From the NCBI GenBank assembly GCA_964537685.1, contig CAZICM010000044.1, forward strand, positions 1-64,000: DNA of 64,000 nucleotides, written 5' to 3'. Under the pieces are notes generated by a model. It was not told where the DNA came from. It was given only the letters and a program-made list of their open reading frames with translations, and searched no databases. How positions within the stretch are numbered: the first letter of the stretch is position 1; the number at the start of each line of letters is the position of its first letter. Positions 42,794 to 51,725 of the stretch are shown piece after piece. The DNA is from CAZICM01 sp964537685. Its GTDB lineage: Bacteria; Myxococcota_A; Polyangia; Polyangiales; Polyangiaceae. Both the position numbers and the translations under genes were made by a program.

Positions 42794-43486
42794 CTACGGG
42801 CAATCTGTATCGACGAAACGGCAGCGGCCATCGGAACCAAAACGGCAATCCGCTTCGGTGGAGGTCAGCTCGTCGGGTGTGCATTTTCCGCTCGCCGCCG
42901 TGCATGTGCAGTTTGTACAAACGGTGATCGGAAAGGTCCATGGAGCCGTTTCCAATTCGGTGCCTCCCAAGGTCCGGCCCCGCGCCACCACGGACACCAG
43001 CACTTGAGGAAAGCCGCCCGCTCCTGCCTGAGCTGCCACCGCTTGAGCCGTTCCAACATCGAGCAGCAGACCATCCACAACTCCATAGCCAGGATCGGGC
43101 GCCTGCCCAGGATCGACAAAACCCGCCGCCGGAACCGAATAGCTCGCCACTTGTCCGCCCGAAGCCGCGTCGGCCACCGTGATATCCAGCGCGTAGACCA
43201 CAATGCGCGAGGTCTCCGTTCTCAGCGAGTCATTGCCCAGCGCCGCCAATTGATTACCGACCAAAAGCGGGCAGCGATAACCCGTAACGCTAAAGGCCGT
43301 ATCCACCAGACCTCCTTGCACGGTTGCCGAATCCAGCGTGGCTTGCACGGCGCATGCGCTGTCCGGCACCAAACACGCCCGAATAAAAAAACTGCTTTCG
43401 TTATCCGCGCACGAAGGGCCGGCCAGCCCGGCAAATGCTAGCAATCCCACGGTTACCAATGCCTTGCGCCAAATCGTTTTCCTCAT
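42794..43486 (-). CDS. lipoprotein with Cys-rich end
   Basis: The 230-residue lipoprotein (signal LLAFAGLAGPSC) has a beta-rich body (VRIVVYALDITVADA-like strands) and a Cys-rich tail (CTNCTCTAASGKC... CRFGSDGRCRFVDTDC) with about eight Cys, probably disulfide-bonded. It is a secreted surface protein of unknown function. The ATG at 43486 is used; the upstream frame from 43522 has no signal pattern. It converges with the beta protein before it, with a nine-base gap. Confidence 0.75.
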   Translation of the reverse strand: MRKTIWRKALVTVGLLAFAGLAGPSCADNESSFFIRACLVPDSACAVQATLDSATVQGGLVDTAFSVTGYRCPLLVGNQLAALGNDSLRTETSRIVVYALDITVADAASGGQVASYSVPAAGFVDPGQAPDPGYGVVDGLLLDVGTAQAVAAQAGAGGFPQVLVSVVARGRTLGGTELETAPWTFPITVCTNCTCTAASGKCTPDELTSTEADCRFGSDGRCRFVDTDCP

Positions 43487-43522
43487 ACCTTTGCCCTCGC
43501 GGAAAGCTTTATCGTCCACCAT

Positions 43523-43551
43523 CGCATTTTAACCAAGGCAATTAAAATGCG
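43523..43551. repeat. perfect inverted repeat between aroKB and a lipoprotein gene
   Basis: CGCATTTTAA (43523-43532) and TTAAAATGCG (43542-43551) are perfect reverse complements with a nine-base loop. The site lies 25 bases after the aroKB stop and 36 bases before the lipoprotein start. It could be a transcription terminator stem or an operator. No T run follows on the minus strand, so a pure intrinsic terminator is doubtful. Confidence 0.7.
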
Positions 43552-43576
43552 GCAATGTTGCGGCGCTGATTTCAAT

Positions 43577-45199
43577 TTATTTGGTTGTTTTGCCCGTGTT
43601 CTTTAATGCCTCGGCACAGAAGTCGCTCAGGTTTATTTCTGTGAGGCGCGAGCGGCCAAGCTCGCTGGGGAAAGCGGTTCGAAGCCGTGGGCCACGCCGT
43701 TTTTTATCGTATTGAATGAAGCTTAGCCCCTGCTCCATATCGGTCCGTTCAATCGTTGGCTCTAGCCCAAGGGATTCCAATACATCGATTAGCCTTAAGA
43801 CCACCGGCGCGGGTGTGAACCCCAATGTCTCGCCGATACGAGCCTCGACGACCATGCCCAAGGCCACCGCCTCGCCATGGGTAAACCGCTCGAAGCGGCC
43901 CAGGGCTTCCAGCGCGTGCCCCACCGTATGACCAAAATTCAGCACGACCCGTTCGCCTTGCTCTTGTTCGTCTCGCTCAACAACCCCAGCCTTGGCATGG
44001 ATGGCCCGGGTGATCGCCGTTTGAAGTACATCCTCCCGGCGGGCCAACAGATGCGCGCTCTCCATTTCAAGTGTGCAAAATAACTCCGCGTCCAACATCA
44101 ATCCCGCTTTGACCATTTCCGCAAGTCCGCTCCGAAATGAACGTTCGCCTTCCGTGCGAAGCACTCGCGGATCGATGATGACCGCCTTCGGTTGATGGAT
44201 TCGTCCAACGCTATTTTTTGCTGATCCAAGGTCCACACCGGTTTTACCGCCCACCGAGGCATCGATCATCGCAAGCAAGGTTGAAGGAATTGAGATCCAC
44301 GCGATGCCCCGAAAGAGTACCGATGCCACAAAACCCGTCACATCGTTGACGGCGCCTCCGCCCAGCGCGAGCAAAAGACTTCCCCGATCGGCGCCCGCTT
44401 CGATCAACGAAGAAAGCAAATGCCCCGCCTGTTCCCAGGTTTTGGCCGCCTCGCCTTGAGCCATCCGAAGCGTCTGTACGCGATGTCCGCGCCGCTCCAG
44501 CTCTTGTTGCAAGGACCGCCCCCACAGCGAATGGACTTGTGTATCGCTCAGCATATATACCGAGGATGGTGAAAGCAGGCGCAATTGTTCGCTCAAGACC
44601 GAGGCAGGTTCATGGGTAATCCAAAGGCTATGGCTATGCGGCCCCAGATCGATGCGCCGCACATTGGAATGAAAATACAGGGCCGAAAGCGTGTCGCAGA
44701 GCTCGTCGGGCGTTCGGTCATCGGTGCAGATGGCCAAATGAGCCTGGCTGTAGACCTGGTGCCGCGCCGCTTCGATTTCCGATAAAAGCTTTAGCAACTC
44801 GTGTTCCGATGCCGCGCCTTTCAGCAAAGGACGATGAAATACCTGCCCCGCCAAACGCTGGGCCAACCCTTCAGGACGGGCCTTCAGCCACACCAGCATG
44901 CCCCGCTCCAAAACCATGCGCCGAATGCCGTCATCGAGAAGCGCACCCCCGCCAAGCGCAATCACCGAACGGCCCGCGCTGGTGGTCAACACCTCCCGGA
45001 CAATCTCCGCTTCCAGCGCGCGGAAAACGCCGGGTCCTCCGGGCTCTTCCCTAAAGATCTCTTCAATCGTGCGCCCAGCCCGAGCCTCAATCCGCTCGTC
45101 CGTGTCCACAAAAGGGAGTGCGTGCTTCTGCGCCAGCGCCTTGCCCAGCGTCGACTTTCCCGAACCCATCATCCCGGTCAGAATCAGCGGCTTTATCAT
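43577..45199 (-). CDS. aroKB: bifunctional shikimate kinase/3-dehydroquinate synthase
   Basis: The 540-residue fusion has shikimate kinase in residues 1-170 (P-loop LTGMMGSGKSTLGKALA, DTDERIEARAGRTIEEIF, ALGGGALLDDG, RPLLKG) and 3-dehydroquinate synthase after about residue 190 (AALGGGAVNDVTGFVASVLFRGIAWISIPSTLLA, DASVGGKTGVDL, KNSVGRIHQPKAV, LNFGHTVGHALEALGRFERFTHGEAVALGMV). The zinc His residues sit in the last block. It combines two non-consecutive steps of chorismate synthesis (second and fifth) in one chain. It follows aroC with three bases between, as one operon. Confidence 0.96.
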   Translation of the reverse strand: MIKPLILTGMMGSGKSTLGKALAQKHALPFVDTDERIEARAGRTIEEIFREEPGGPGVFRALEAEIVREVLTTSAGRSVIALGGGALLDDGIRRMVLERGMLVWLKARPEGLAQRLAGQVFHRPLLKGAASEHELLKLLSEIEAARHQVYSQAHLAICTDDRTPDELCDTLSALYFHSNVRRIDLGPHSHSLWITHEPASVLSEQLRLLSPSSVYMLSDTQVHSLWGRSLQQELERRGHRVQTLRMAQGEAAKTWEQAGHLLSSLIEAGADRGSLLLALGGGAVNDVTGFVASVLFRGIAWISIPSTLLAMIDASVGGKTGVDLGSAKNSVGRIHQPKAVIIDPRVLRTEGERSFRSGLAEMVKAGLMLDAELFCTLEMESAHLLARREDVLQTAITRAIHAKAGVVERDEQEQGERVVLNFGHTVGHALEALGRFERFTHGEAVALGMVVEARIGETLGFTPAPVVLRLIDVLESLGLEPTIERTDMEQGLSFIQYDKKRRGPRLRTAFPSELGRSRLTEINLSDFCAEALKNTGKTTK

Positions 45200-45202
45200 C
45201 GA

Positions 45203-46378
45203 TCAATAAGCCTTCACTTGTGTCCGATATCCTGAAAGATTGCGAACAAATTCACCCATGCTATCGCCGCCGCATTTTTCGAGAAGAGCTTCCGCGAGCA
45301 CGATGGCCATCATCGCCTCGCCCACGACACTCGCCGCGGGCACGGCGCAGATATCGCTTCGTTCATAGGCTGCTTCCACCGCTTCTTTGCTTTGAACATC
45401 CACCGACATCAGCGGCGCTTTTTGCAAGGTGGGCAAAGGCTTCATCGCCATCCGGCATAGGATAGGCATTCCATTGCTTACTCCGCCTTCAATCCCGCCT
45501 GCCCGATTGCTCGGTCTGCTAAATTCACCCGTCTCTCGATCGTATTCGATAGGATCATGCACTTCGTGCCCCACCCGCCGCGCCGCCTCAAAGCCTAAAC
45601 CGATCTCCACGCCCTTGATGGCCGGTATGCTCATCAGCGCCCGGGCCAGCCGCCCGTCCAATTTTCGGTCCCATTGAACATAACTTCCCAATCCAGCGGG
45701 TACGCCTATCGCCCAGATTTCGGCCACGCCTCCCAAGGTCGTCCCTCGGTGCGCCGCCTCTCGAATGGCCGCCTTCATCAAGGAGCCAGCCTCTTCATCC
45801 GCGCATCCTAGGTCCGAAGCCCTCGCCTGTTCGAAAACGAGCGAAAGAGACGAGCCTTCCCGCAACAAAGGCGCCTGCACCTGTCCAATCGCCACCACAT
45901 GCGCCCCAATTTCAATCCCAACGGCGCCCAAAAAAGTCCGGCACAGCGCCCCCACCATCACCCGCGCCGCCGTCTCCCTTGCGCTGGCTCGCTCCAGCAC
46001 ATCCCGAAGATCGGGCAATCCATATTTTAAAGCTCCTGCCAAATCCGCATGGCCCGGTCTGGCTCTCAACAAAGCTTCAGGGGGAGGCTCCATCGGCGCC
46101 GGACTCATTCGCCCCGTGTGCGCCCCGAAATCCTTGTTTTCAATTTGCATCGCCACAGGCGCCCCTGTCGTAAAGCCTCCCCGCACACCTCCCAAAAACT
46201 GAACCCGATCGCGCTCAATTTTTTGCCTGGCGCTCCGCCCATACCCGCGCTGCCTTCGTTCCAAATCCGCATCGACATCGGCCGCCGACAACGCCAACCC
46301 CGCCGGAATGCCTTCTACAACGGCCAGAAGAACCGGCCCATGCGACTCGCCCGCTGTTGACCAACGCAATTGGGTCAT
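45203..46378 (-). CDS. aroC: chorismate synthase
   Basis: The 391-residue enzyme begins LRWSTAGESHGPVLLAVVEGIPAGL and continues with RRQRGYGRSARQKIERDRV (FMN/substrate residues), GRMSPAPMEPPP, RARPGHADLAGALKYGLPDLRDVLERASARETAARV and SNGMPILCRMAMKPLPTL. It makes chorismate from EPSP with reduced FMN, the last shared aromatic step. The ATG at 46378 starts a minus-strand unit with aroKB. The upstream 178 bases hold an AT-rich stretch with TGCA-N17-TGCA (46418-46442) that may lie in the promoter. Confidence 0.97.
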   Translation of the reverse strand: MTQLRWSTAGESHGPVLLAVVEGIPAGLALSAADVDADLERRQRGYGRSARQKIERDRVQFLGGVRGGFTTGAPVAMQIENKDFGAHTGRMSPAPMEPPPEALLRARPGHADLAGALKYGLPDLRDVLERASARETAARVMVGALCRTFLGAVGIEIGAHVVAIGQVQAPLLREGSSLSLVFEQARASDLGCADEEAGSLMKAAIREAAHRGTTLGGVAEIWAIGVPAGLGSYVQWDRKLDGRLARALMSIPAIKGVEIGLGFEAARRVGHEVHDPIEYDRETGEFSRPSNRAGGIEGGVSNGMPILCRMAMKPLPTLQKAPLMSVDVQSKEAVEAAYERSDICAVPAASVVGEAMMAIVLAEALLEKCGGDSMGEFVRNLSGYRTQVKAY

Positions 46379-46556
46379 GTGTCCTCACATCTTTTTTGGA
46401 AAAGCGCTGGAACGCAATGCAAATAAAATCGATATAAATGCAAGCATTTCGCCAAGGATGATGTACAACATTCGAAGGGCTGCGCCGCTATGATCATGTG
46501 TGAATGGCGCGCGCGTTCTGGATTCGGTTTAAACATCTGTTCTGCTCGATCGTTGT

Positions 46557-46898
46557 ATGAATCGACAAAGTGACCCAGGTCCGTCCTCCAGCGAATGGGA
46601 AAACCTATCCATCTCCGAACGGGGAGGCGCAATTAGGATCTCCGTTCATGTGCGTCCGAAGTCGTCAAGAAGCGCTGTGCTCGGTGTGAGGGATAGACAT
46701 CTCGATGTAGCGCTTACATCGCCGCCCGCCGACGGTGCCGCAAATGCCGAGCTGCAAAAACTATTGGCGCGTATTCTTGAAGTTGGCCAGCGCGATGTCT
46801 CGGTTGTAGCAGGCGCGAGCAGCCGGAATAAAGTGCTGGAAGTCAATGGAATCAATATCGCCGATGCCCGATCGCGGTTGGTCAGCGCGCGAAAGTGA
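46557..46898 (+). CDS. DUF167 (YggU) family protein
   Basis: The 113-residue protein contains the DUF167 core: RISVHVRPKSSRSAVLGVRDRHLDVALTSPPADGAANAELQKLLARIL, with the PADGxAN loop, and SSRNKVLEV. The family fold is known; the function is not. The N-terminal 25 residues are an extra polar tail. It precedes dapF by six bases and is likely in the same transcript. Confidence 0.9.
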   Translation: MNRQSDPGPSSSEWENLSISERGGAIRISVHVRPKSSRSAVLGVRDRHLDVALTSPPADGAANAELQKLLARILEVGQRDVSVVAGASSRNKVLEVNGINIADARSRLVSARK

Positions 46899-46904
46899 GG
46901 TTTT

Positions 46905-47714
46905 GTGAACGCGGGCTCGATGCTGGCTTTTGAAAAATGGGAGGGACTCGGCAACGATTTTATTGTTGTCAATACAGGTGATGTTGGTGAGCTCGCGCCC
47001 GGGCTTGTGTCCCAACTATGCGATCGGCGGCGCGGTATAGGCGCGGATGGAGTGCTGTTGGTGTCGTCCGATCCTCCGCGGATGGTGGTCTTTAATGCCG
47101 ATGGAAGCCGGCCTCAGATGTGCGGTAATGGAATTCGCTGTGTGGCCGCATATCTCGCAAACAAAAACAGTCTTGGGCCGCGCTTGACGATTCAAAGCGA
47201 TGCAGGACCCAAAGCGTGCGAATTGCATTCGATTACCCAAGCCGGCGCCGAGGTCAGCGTCAATATGGGTCAGGCCCGGATTCTCGATGAGCTTGGCCTA
47301 ACGCTGGAAGGCCAAACCCGCCGTTTTTTAAAGGTGGACATGGGCAATCCCCATGCTGTGATTTTTGAACCGGAACTGGAGCCGGAGATTTCGGTCGATC
47401 GATGGGGGCCGGAAGTGTCCGCGGCCATTGCGGGCGGGAGCAATGTTGAATTTTGCCGGATTCGCGCTCAAGAGCGGCCGGTCGAAATCGACGTAATCGT
47501 TTGGGAGCGGGGCGTGGGCCGGACGCAAGCATGCGGAACAGGTGCCTGCGCAGTCGCCGCGGCATATCTTCATAAAAACCCTGCACACCCCGATGGCGAG
47601 CCGATTTGCGTAAAGCTTCCCGGCGGTCCGCTGTGGATGAGCACCCGTGATAAGGCCGTTCTTATGCGTGGGCCGGCCCGATGCGTCTTTCGAGGCGAGG
47701 TGAATCTGACGTGA
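46905..47714 (+). CDS. dapF: diaminopimelate epimerase
   Basis: The 269-residue enzyme has both catalytic Cys: FNADGSRPQMCGNGIRCVAAYL near residue 70 and RTQACGTGACAVAAAYL near residue 210, with GLGNDFIVV at the start and GNPHAVIF in the middle. It converts LL- to meso-diaminopimelate for lysine and cell wall. The start is a GTG at 46905, right after the DUF167 stop, whose GTGAGG serves as Shine-Dalgarno. Its stop overlaps the next gene's start (47711-47714). Confidence 0.96.
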   Translation: MNAGSMLAFEKWEGLGNDFIVVNTGDVGELAPGLVSQLCDRRRGIGADGVLLVSSDPPRMVVFNADGSRPQMCGNGIRCVAAYLANKNSLGPRLTIQSDAGPKACELHSITQAGAEVSVNMGQARILDELGLTLEGQTRRFLKVDMGNPHAVIFEPELEPEISVDRWGPEVSAAIAGGSNVEFCRIRAQERPVEIDVIVWERGVGRTQACGTGACAVAAAYLHKNPAHPDGEPICVKLPGGPLWMSTRDKAVLMRGPARCVFRGEVNLT

Positions 47715-48667
47715 GCGAATGGAGCCTCCCCAGCGCCGAACTCCTGCGCGATCTCGAGACGAGCGCCTACTCCTTCGCCTATTACGCGGATTTGGCCGGG
47801 CGTGAGCTGACCCGCGCCGCCCGATTTGGCAGGAGGCTGTCGATTGGGGTGTTTTTGCTGCGCGATCAAGACATTTCCCCCGCCGAGCTCTCGGCGCTGA
47901 TGATTGAAAATGCTCCCGATCTTTCCGTGACCGCCAGGGTCGACAGCGATGAATTTCATCTGCTCATGCCTGAAATCACAGGTCTTGGAGCGCAGGCGGC
48001 TCGCCGGAGGGTGCAAGAACAACTAGCGGTTCGGATGGGCACACCCTGGTTGCTCCAGCGCACCTTAAGCCGGATGTTGGTGGGTGTTGCTGGTTTCCCC
48101 CATGAAGGCCGGGAACTGTCGTCCCTGGTGCATTTGGCCAGGCTTCGAGCAGAACAGAGCGCGTTTTCTCCCCTGATCGAATTAAAAGACATTGCATCGA
48201 GCACGGTGGATGGAGTGCTTCGATGCCTTGAAGAAGCCACGGAAACCCCATCATCGAATGCCCTGCCCATCGCGGTGAGGCCCTTTGGCATCGAGCTGCC
48301 CATGGCCCAAGCGGGTATTTTATGTGTATCGGCGCTGAGCGAAGCATTGCGGGCGGGAGCGGCGCAGCTTGTAATCGCCTATCAGCCCGAGCCCAGCCTG
48401 TTCACCACGCTTCGATCGGTCTTTGGGGGCCTGCCGCGCACGGGTGTGGCCATGCGTGTGCTCGACCTGAGAAAAGCCGAAAACTGCGCCGATATTGAAG
48501 GATTTTGTGTTCTTGCCGAGCATGGTGCCTATAGCCTGCTAGGAAGGCGTGTTCAACACCGGGGAACTCAGCCTCTCTTTCGCGGCGTGCATACCAGCGA
48601 TCCTTTGGTGGCCGATTGTTTAAGCCATTGGATGGCTCAAACGGCTGGAGTTCCCCTTAACGCATAG
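47711..48667 (+). CDS. degenerate GGDEF-like domain protein
   Basis: The 318-residue protein begins at GTG 47711 in the dapF stop. Its first 130 residues follow the GGDEF fold: the helix FAYYADLAGRELTRAARFGRRLSIGVFLL, then RVDSDEFHLLMPE at about 76-88 where the active GG(D/E)EF would sit, and AQAARRRVQEQLAVRMG. The Gly-Gly are not kept (V-D-S-D-E-F), so cyclic-di-GMP synthesis is unlikely and a sensor or inactive regulator is more likely. The rest (about residues 150-318) is unassigned and hydrophobic-rich. Coupling to dapF is by overlap only. Confidence 0.72.
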   Translation: MSEWSLPSAELLRDLETSAYSFAYYADLAGRELTRAARFGRRLSIGVFLLRDQDISPAELSALMIENAPDLSVTARVDSDEFHLLMPEITGLGAQAARRRVQEQLAVRMGTPWLLQRTLSRMLVGVAGFPHEGRELSSLVHLARLRAEQSAFSPLIELKDIASSTVDGVLRCLEEATETPSSNALPIAVRPFGIELPMAQAGILCVSALSEALRAGAAQLVIAYQPEPSLFTTLRSVFGGLPRTGVAMRVLDLRKAENCADIEGFCVLAEHGAYSLLGRRVQHRGTQPLFRGVHTSDPLVADCLSHWMAQTAGVPLNA

Positions 48668-48682
48668 AAAGCCCTTTGGTGT

Positions 48683-49246
48683 ATGCCCCGAGACCCCGAT
48701 GCTCTGCCCAGCGCCTTTCTCGATGAAGAAGACGCTCCTTTGGAGATTGAACAAACTCCATTGGCCACAGGCGCCGAGCTGGCCGACCTTCGGGCTCGTT
48801 TAATGCACTGGGGCCCAAGCGCCTTGGGTTTTGATGGACCTCCCAGGCTTGTCCTCGCTCTCGATGTCGAACAGTTGCCCGCGCTGTCCGCCGCGCTAAT
48901 TCTAATCGCCGAATTTCGGCCGCTTCTTACGAGGGCAAGCCCCAGGGCACCCCGAAGTTTAGGCGTTATTTCTTTAGGAGACCGGGCAACTGTGGAAATG
49001 ATGGCACTTCCTAACGAAGATGCCTATGCCCCCTTTTGGCATTTCTTTTTACCGAGCGTGGTATCGGTCATTGATGGCCGAAGTCCCGAACAGAGCAGCG
49101 ATTTACTGGCCCGCACCTGCGCGGCCCGCCGGGTGCCTCTATGGCCCGCCGAGGCGCTCTTGGGCGAACCTTTGGATTTACGCGCACCCTATTCACTGAT
49201 TCGCCTATTGCGCGCTGCATTCCTAAAGCTTTTACCCTCGCCCTAA
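48683..49246 (+). CDS. hypothetical protein downstream of the GGDEF-like gene
   Basis: The 187-residue protein has no family I recognise. It contains hydrophobic strands (PRLVLALDVEQLPALSAALILIAEF, SLGVISLGDRATVEMMAL, FFLPSVVSVIDGR) that suggest an alpha/beta Rossmann-like or receiver-like core, and an Arg/Leu-rich C-terminal helix (RLLRAAFLKLL). There is no signal or membrane helix. It follows the preceding gene by 15 bases. A partner role with the GGDEF-like protein is a guess from position. Confidence 0.65.
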   Translation: MPRDPDALPSAFLDEEDAPLEIEQTPLATGAELADLRARLMHWGPSALGFDGPPRLVLALDVEQLPALSAALILIAEFRPLLTRASPRAPRSLGVISLGDRATVEMMALPNEDAYAPFWHFFLPSVVSVIDGRSPEQSSDLLARTCAARRVPLWPAEALLGEPLDLRAPYSLIRLLRAAFLKLLPSP

Positions 49247-49301
49247 AAGAAAGGATGATAAGAGGGTTTTCGGCAGAGCTACTGCAACGGAGGAAGAACG
49301 C

Positions 49302-50414
49302 GTGCTGATCGGAGTACCCAAGGAAATCAAGGTTCGCGAATACCGAGTTGGAATGACGCCCGCAGGTGTGCGCGAGCTGTGCGGACGGGGCCATCGCGTG
49401 CTTGTTGAAACGCAGGCCGGCGAGGGAAGCGGCATTTTGGATGAGGCTTATGTCCGGGCAGGCGCGACGATGGTGAAGACCGCGGCCGAAGCCTGGAGCG
49501 CCGATATGGTGGTGAAGGTTAAAGAGCCGCTCAAGGCCGAATACGAGTATTTCCGCGAAGGGTTAATCCTCTACACGTATTTGCATTTGGCGGCGGAGCC
49601 CGAGCTGACGGTGACGCTGGCGGCGAAGAAAGTCGCGGGCGTCGCCTATGAAACGATTCAGCATGAAGATGGTTCGCTGCCTCTGTTGCGCCCCATGAGC
49701 GAGGTCGCGGGCCGGATGGCGGTTCAAGTGGGCGCCTCGTGCCTCGAGAAAGAGCGGGGCGGAAAGGGCGTATTGCTGGGCGGCGTTCCGGGGACGCGCC
49801 GGGGCCGCGTGGTGATTTTGGGCGGCGGCGTCGTTGGGCGGAATGCGGCGACGATTGCCGTTGGAATGGGCGCTCAGGTAACGGTGCTCGATGTCAAGGC
49901 CGAAACGATGACCTATCTCGAGGATGTGTTCGGCGGAGCGATTGAAACGCTGTATTCCAATCCGGAGAATATCGAGCAGGCTGTGGAACGGGCCGATTTG
50001 GTCATTGGAGCGGTGCTGCTTCCCGGCGCGAAGGCTCCGGTGCTGGTCGATGAAGAACTGATCGCGCGCATGGAAAAAGGCAGCGTGGTCGTCGATGTGG
50101 CGGTCGATCAAGGCGGCTGTATCGAGACATGCAGGCCGACCACCCATGACAATCCCACCTATGAAGTGCATGGAGTCGTGCACTACTGCGTGGCCAATAT
50201 GCCTGGAGCGGTATCGCACACATCCACATGGGCGCTGACCAACACCACCATGAAATACGCCGTGAAAATCGCCGATCAGGGCCTGGTCACGGCGGCCAAG
50301 GCGGATAGGGCGCTGCTCTTGGGCATCAATACCTATGGAGGCGCGGTGACTTACGGCCCTGTCGCTACGGCGCACAAGCTCGAACACCGCACCATTCAGG
50401 AAATGCTCGGATAA
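49302..50414 (+). CDS. ald: alanine dehydrogenase
   Basis: The 370-residue enzyme has the N-terminal MLIGVPKEIKVREYRVGMTPAGVREL, YTYLHLA and the substrate residue Lys-Glu in VKVKEPLKAEY, the NAD-binding Rossmann GRVVILGGGVVGRNAATIAVGMGAQVTVLDVKA, and the C-terminal VHYCVANMPGAVSHTSTWALTN. It interconverts alanine and pyruvate with NAD. The start is a GTG at 49302 with GGAGGAA upstream. It is followed within 28 bases by an isocitrate/isopropylmalate-type dehydrogenase, so both probably belong to amino-acid/TCA metabolism. Confidence 0.96.
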   Translation: MLIGVPKEIKVREYRVGMTPAGVRELCGRGHRVLVETQAGEGSGILDEAYVRAGATMVKTAAEAWSADMVVKVKEPLKAEYEYFREGLILYTYLHLAAEPELTVTLAAKKVAGVAYETIQHEDGSLPLLRPMSEVAGRMAVQVGASCLEKERGGKGVLLGGVPGTRRGRVVILGGGVVGRNAATIAVGMGAQVTVLDVKAETMTYLEDVFGGAIETLYSNPENIEQAVERADLVIGAVLLPGAKAPVLVDEELIARMEKGSVVVDVAVDQGGCIETCRPTTHDNPTYEVHGVVHYCVANMPGAVSHTSTWALTNTTMKYAVKIADQGLVTAAKADRALLLGINTYGGAVTYGPVATAHKLEHRTIQEMLG

Positions 50415-50442
50415 AGACACTTCAACGCAACAAACACCTCCG

Positions 50443-51552
50443 ATGAATCAACGCCCCGAAGAAGCTTCCAACCCATCAAAAACACTTAAAAAGATCGCGA
50501 TCATCGGAGGCGATGGCATCGGTCCTGAAGTCACCCGGCAGGCGGCCGAGCTGCTCGCGCTGTACCGCGATAAAGCCGGGCTGCCGCTTTCGCTCTGGGA
50601 GCTGGATTTAGGCGCCGACCGCTATCTGCGCGACGGAACGACCTTCCCCAAGGAAGTTCAAAACGCCATTCAAAACGAATGCGCGGCGGTGCTGCTCGGC
50701 GCCCTGGGCGATCCCCGCGTTCCAGGCTTGGAACATGCGCGCGATATCCTGTTTGGAATGCGCTTTGGTTTCGATCTCTACGCCAATATACGGCCCGTCA
50801 AAGCGCTGTCGGACCGGCTGGTGCCCATCAAAAACCGAGGCAAAAAAGACATCGATTTTGTTGTGTTCCGCGAAAATACCGAAGGCATTTATGTGGGTAT
50901 GGGCGGCCAATTCAAGCGCGGCACGCCCGATGAAGTGGCCATCAATGAAGATCTAAATACCCGCAAAGGCGTGGAACGCATTATCCGCGCAGCCTTTGAC
51001 TACGCGAAATCCAACGGCAAAACCAAAGTCACGATGGCCGATAAATCCAATGCGATGAGGCACGCCCACGAGCTTTGGCTTCGCGTGTTTCACGAGGTGC
51101 GCGCGCAGTATCCAGGCATCGAAGGACAGCATGTGTATGTCGATGCGCTCTGTCTGTATCTCATTCAAGATCCCTCGCAATTTCAGGTGATCGTCACCAA
51201 TAACCTCTTCGGCGATATCGTCACCGATCTGGGCGCGGCCTTTCAGGGCGGTTTGGGCATGGCGGCCAGCGCCAACGTGCACGCCTCCGATCCTGGCCGG
51301 GTCGCGATGTTCGAACCCGTTCACGGTTCGGCTCCTCCCTTGGCCGGGCGCGATATCGCCAATCCCTTCGCCGCGCTGCTCACCGCCGGCATGATGCTTT
51401 CGCACTTGGGCTGGCCGGAAGAAGAAGCCCGCATCGAACAATGCGTTTCACGGGCCATCGAAGAAAAACAGTGCACCGTCGATGTGGGCGGCTCGCTCGG
51501 AACAAAAGCCGCGGGCGCCTGGGTCCGCGAGCAAATCGAAAAGCAACTATAG
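50443..51552 (+). CDS. isocitrate/isopropylmalate dehydrogenase family enzyme
   Basis: The 369-residue oxidative decarboxylase has IAIIGGDGIGPEVTRQAAELL, GALGDPRVPGLEHARDILFGMRFGFDLYANIRPVK, VFRENTEGIYVGMG, TMADKSNAMRHAHELWLRVFHE, VDALCLYLIQDPSQF, VTNNLFGDIVTDLGAA and FEPVHGSAPPLAGRDIANPFA. The motifs fit both 3-isopropylmalate and NAD-dependent isocitrate dehydrogenases. The substrate-recognition helix is long (LEHARDILFGMRF), so I do not choose one. LeuC/LeuD genes are not beside it. Confidence 0.92.
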   Translation: MNQRPEEASNPSKTLKKIAIIGGDGIGPEVTRQAAELLALYRDKAGLPLSLWELDLGADRYLRDGTTFPKEVQNAIQNECAAVLLGALGDPRVPGLEHARDILFGMRFGFDLYANIRPVKALSDRLVPIKNRGKKDIDFVVFRENTEGIYVGMGGQFKRGTPDEVAINEDLNTRKGVERIIRAAFDYAKSNGKTKVTMADKSNAMRHAHELWLRVFHEVRAQYPGIEGQHVYVDALCLYLIQDPSQFQVIVTNNLFGDIVTDLGAAFQGGLGMAASANVHASDPGRVAMFEPVHGSAPPLAGRDIANPFAALLTAGMMLSHLGWPEEEARIEQCVSRAIEEKQCTVDVGGSLGTKAAGAWVREQIEKQL

Positions 51553-51725
51553 AATTAGCCAACAATTTAATAAAATTGACGCGAACCATCGCCGAGGCAG
51601 CGCGTGGAAGCTCATGGAGCGGTGTCTCCGCGCGTTAAACCGTCGGATACTGGAGCGGTCTCTTGGTCGTTACCGAAGGCTGAGAACCAGGCTTGATCTT
51701 ACTTGGACAGATTGAGGAGGAAACC

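Noticed and set aside
51153..51200. Possible second parS-like GTTTCACG in the dehydrogenase gene (nearby GTGTTTCACGAGG at about 51087)
   Set aside because: Only half of the palindrome is present (GTTTCACGAG), so it is not a ParB site.
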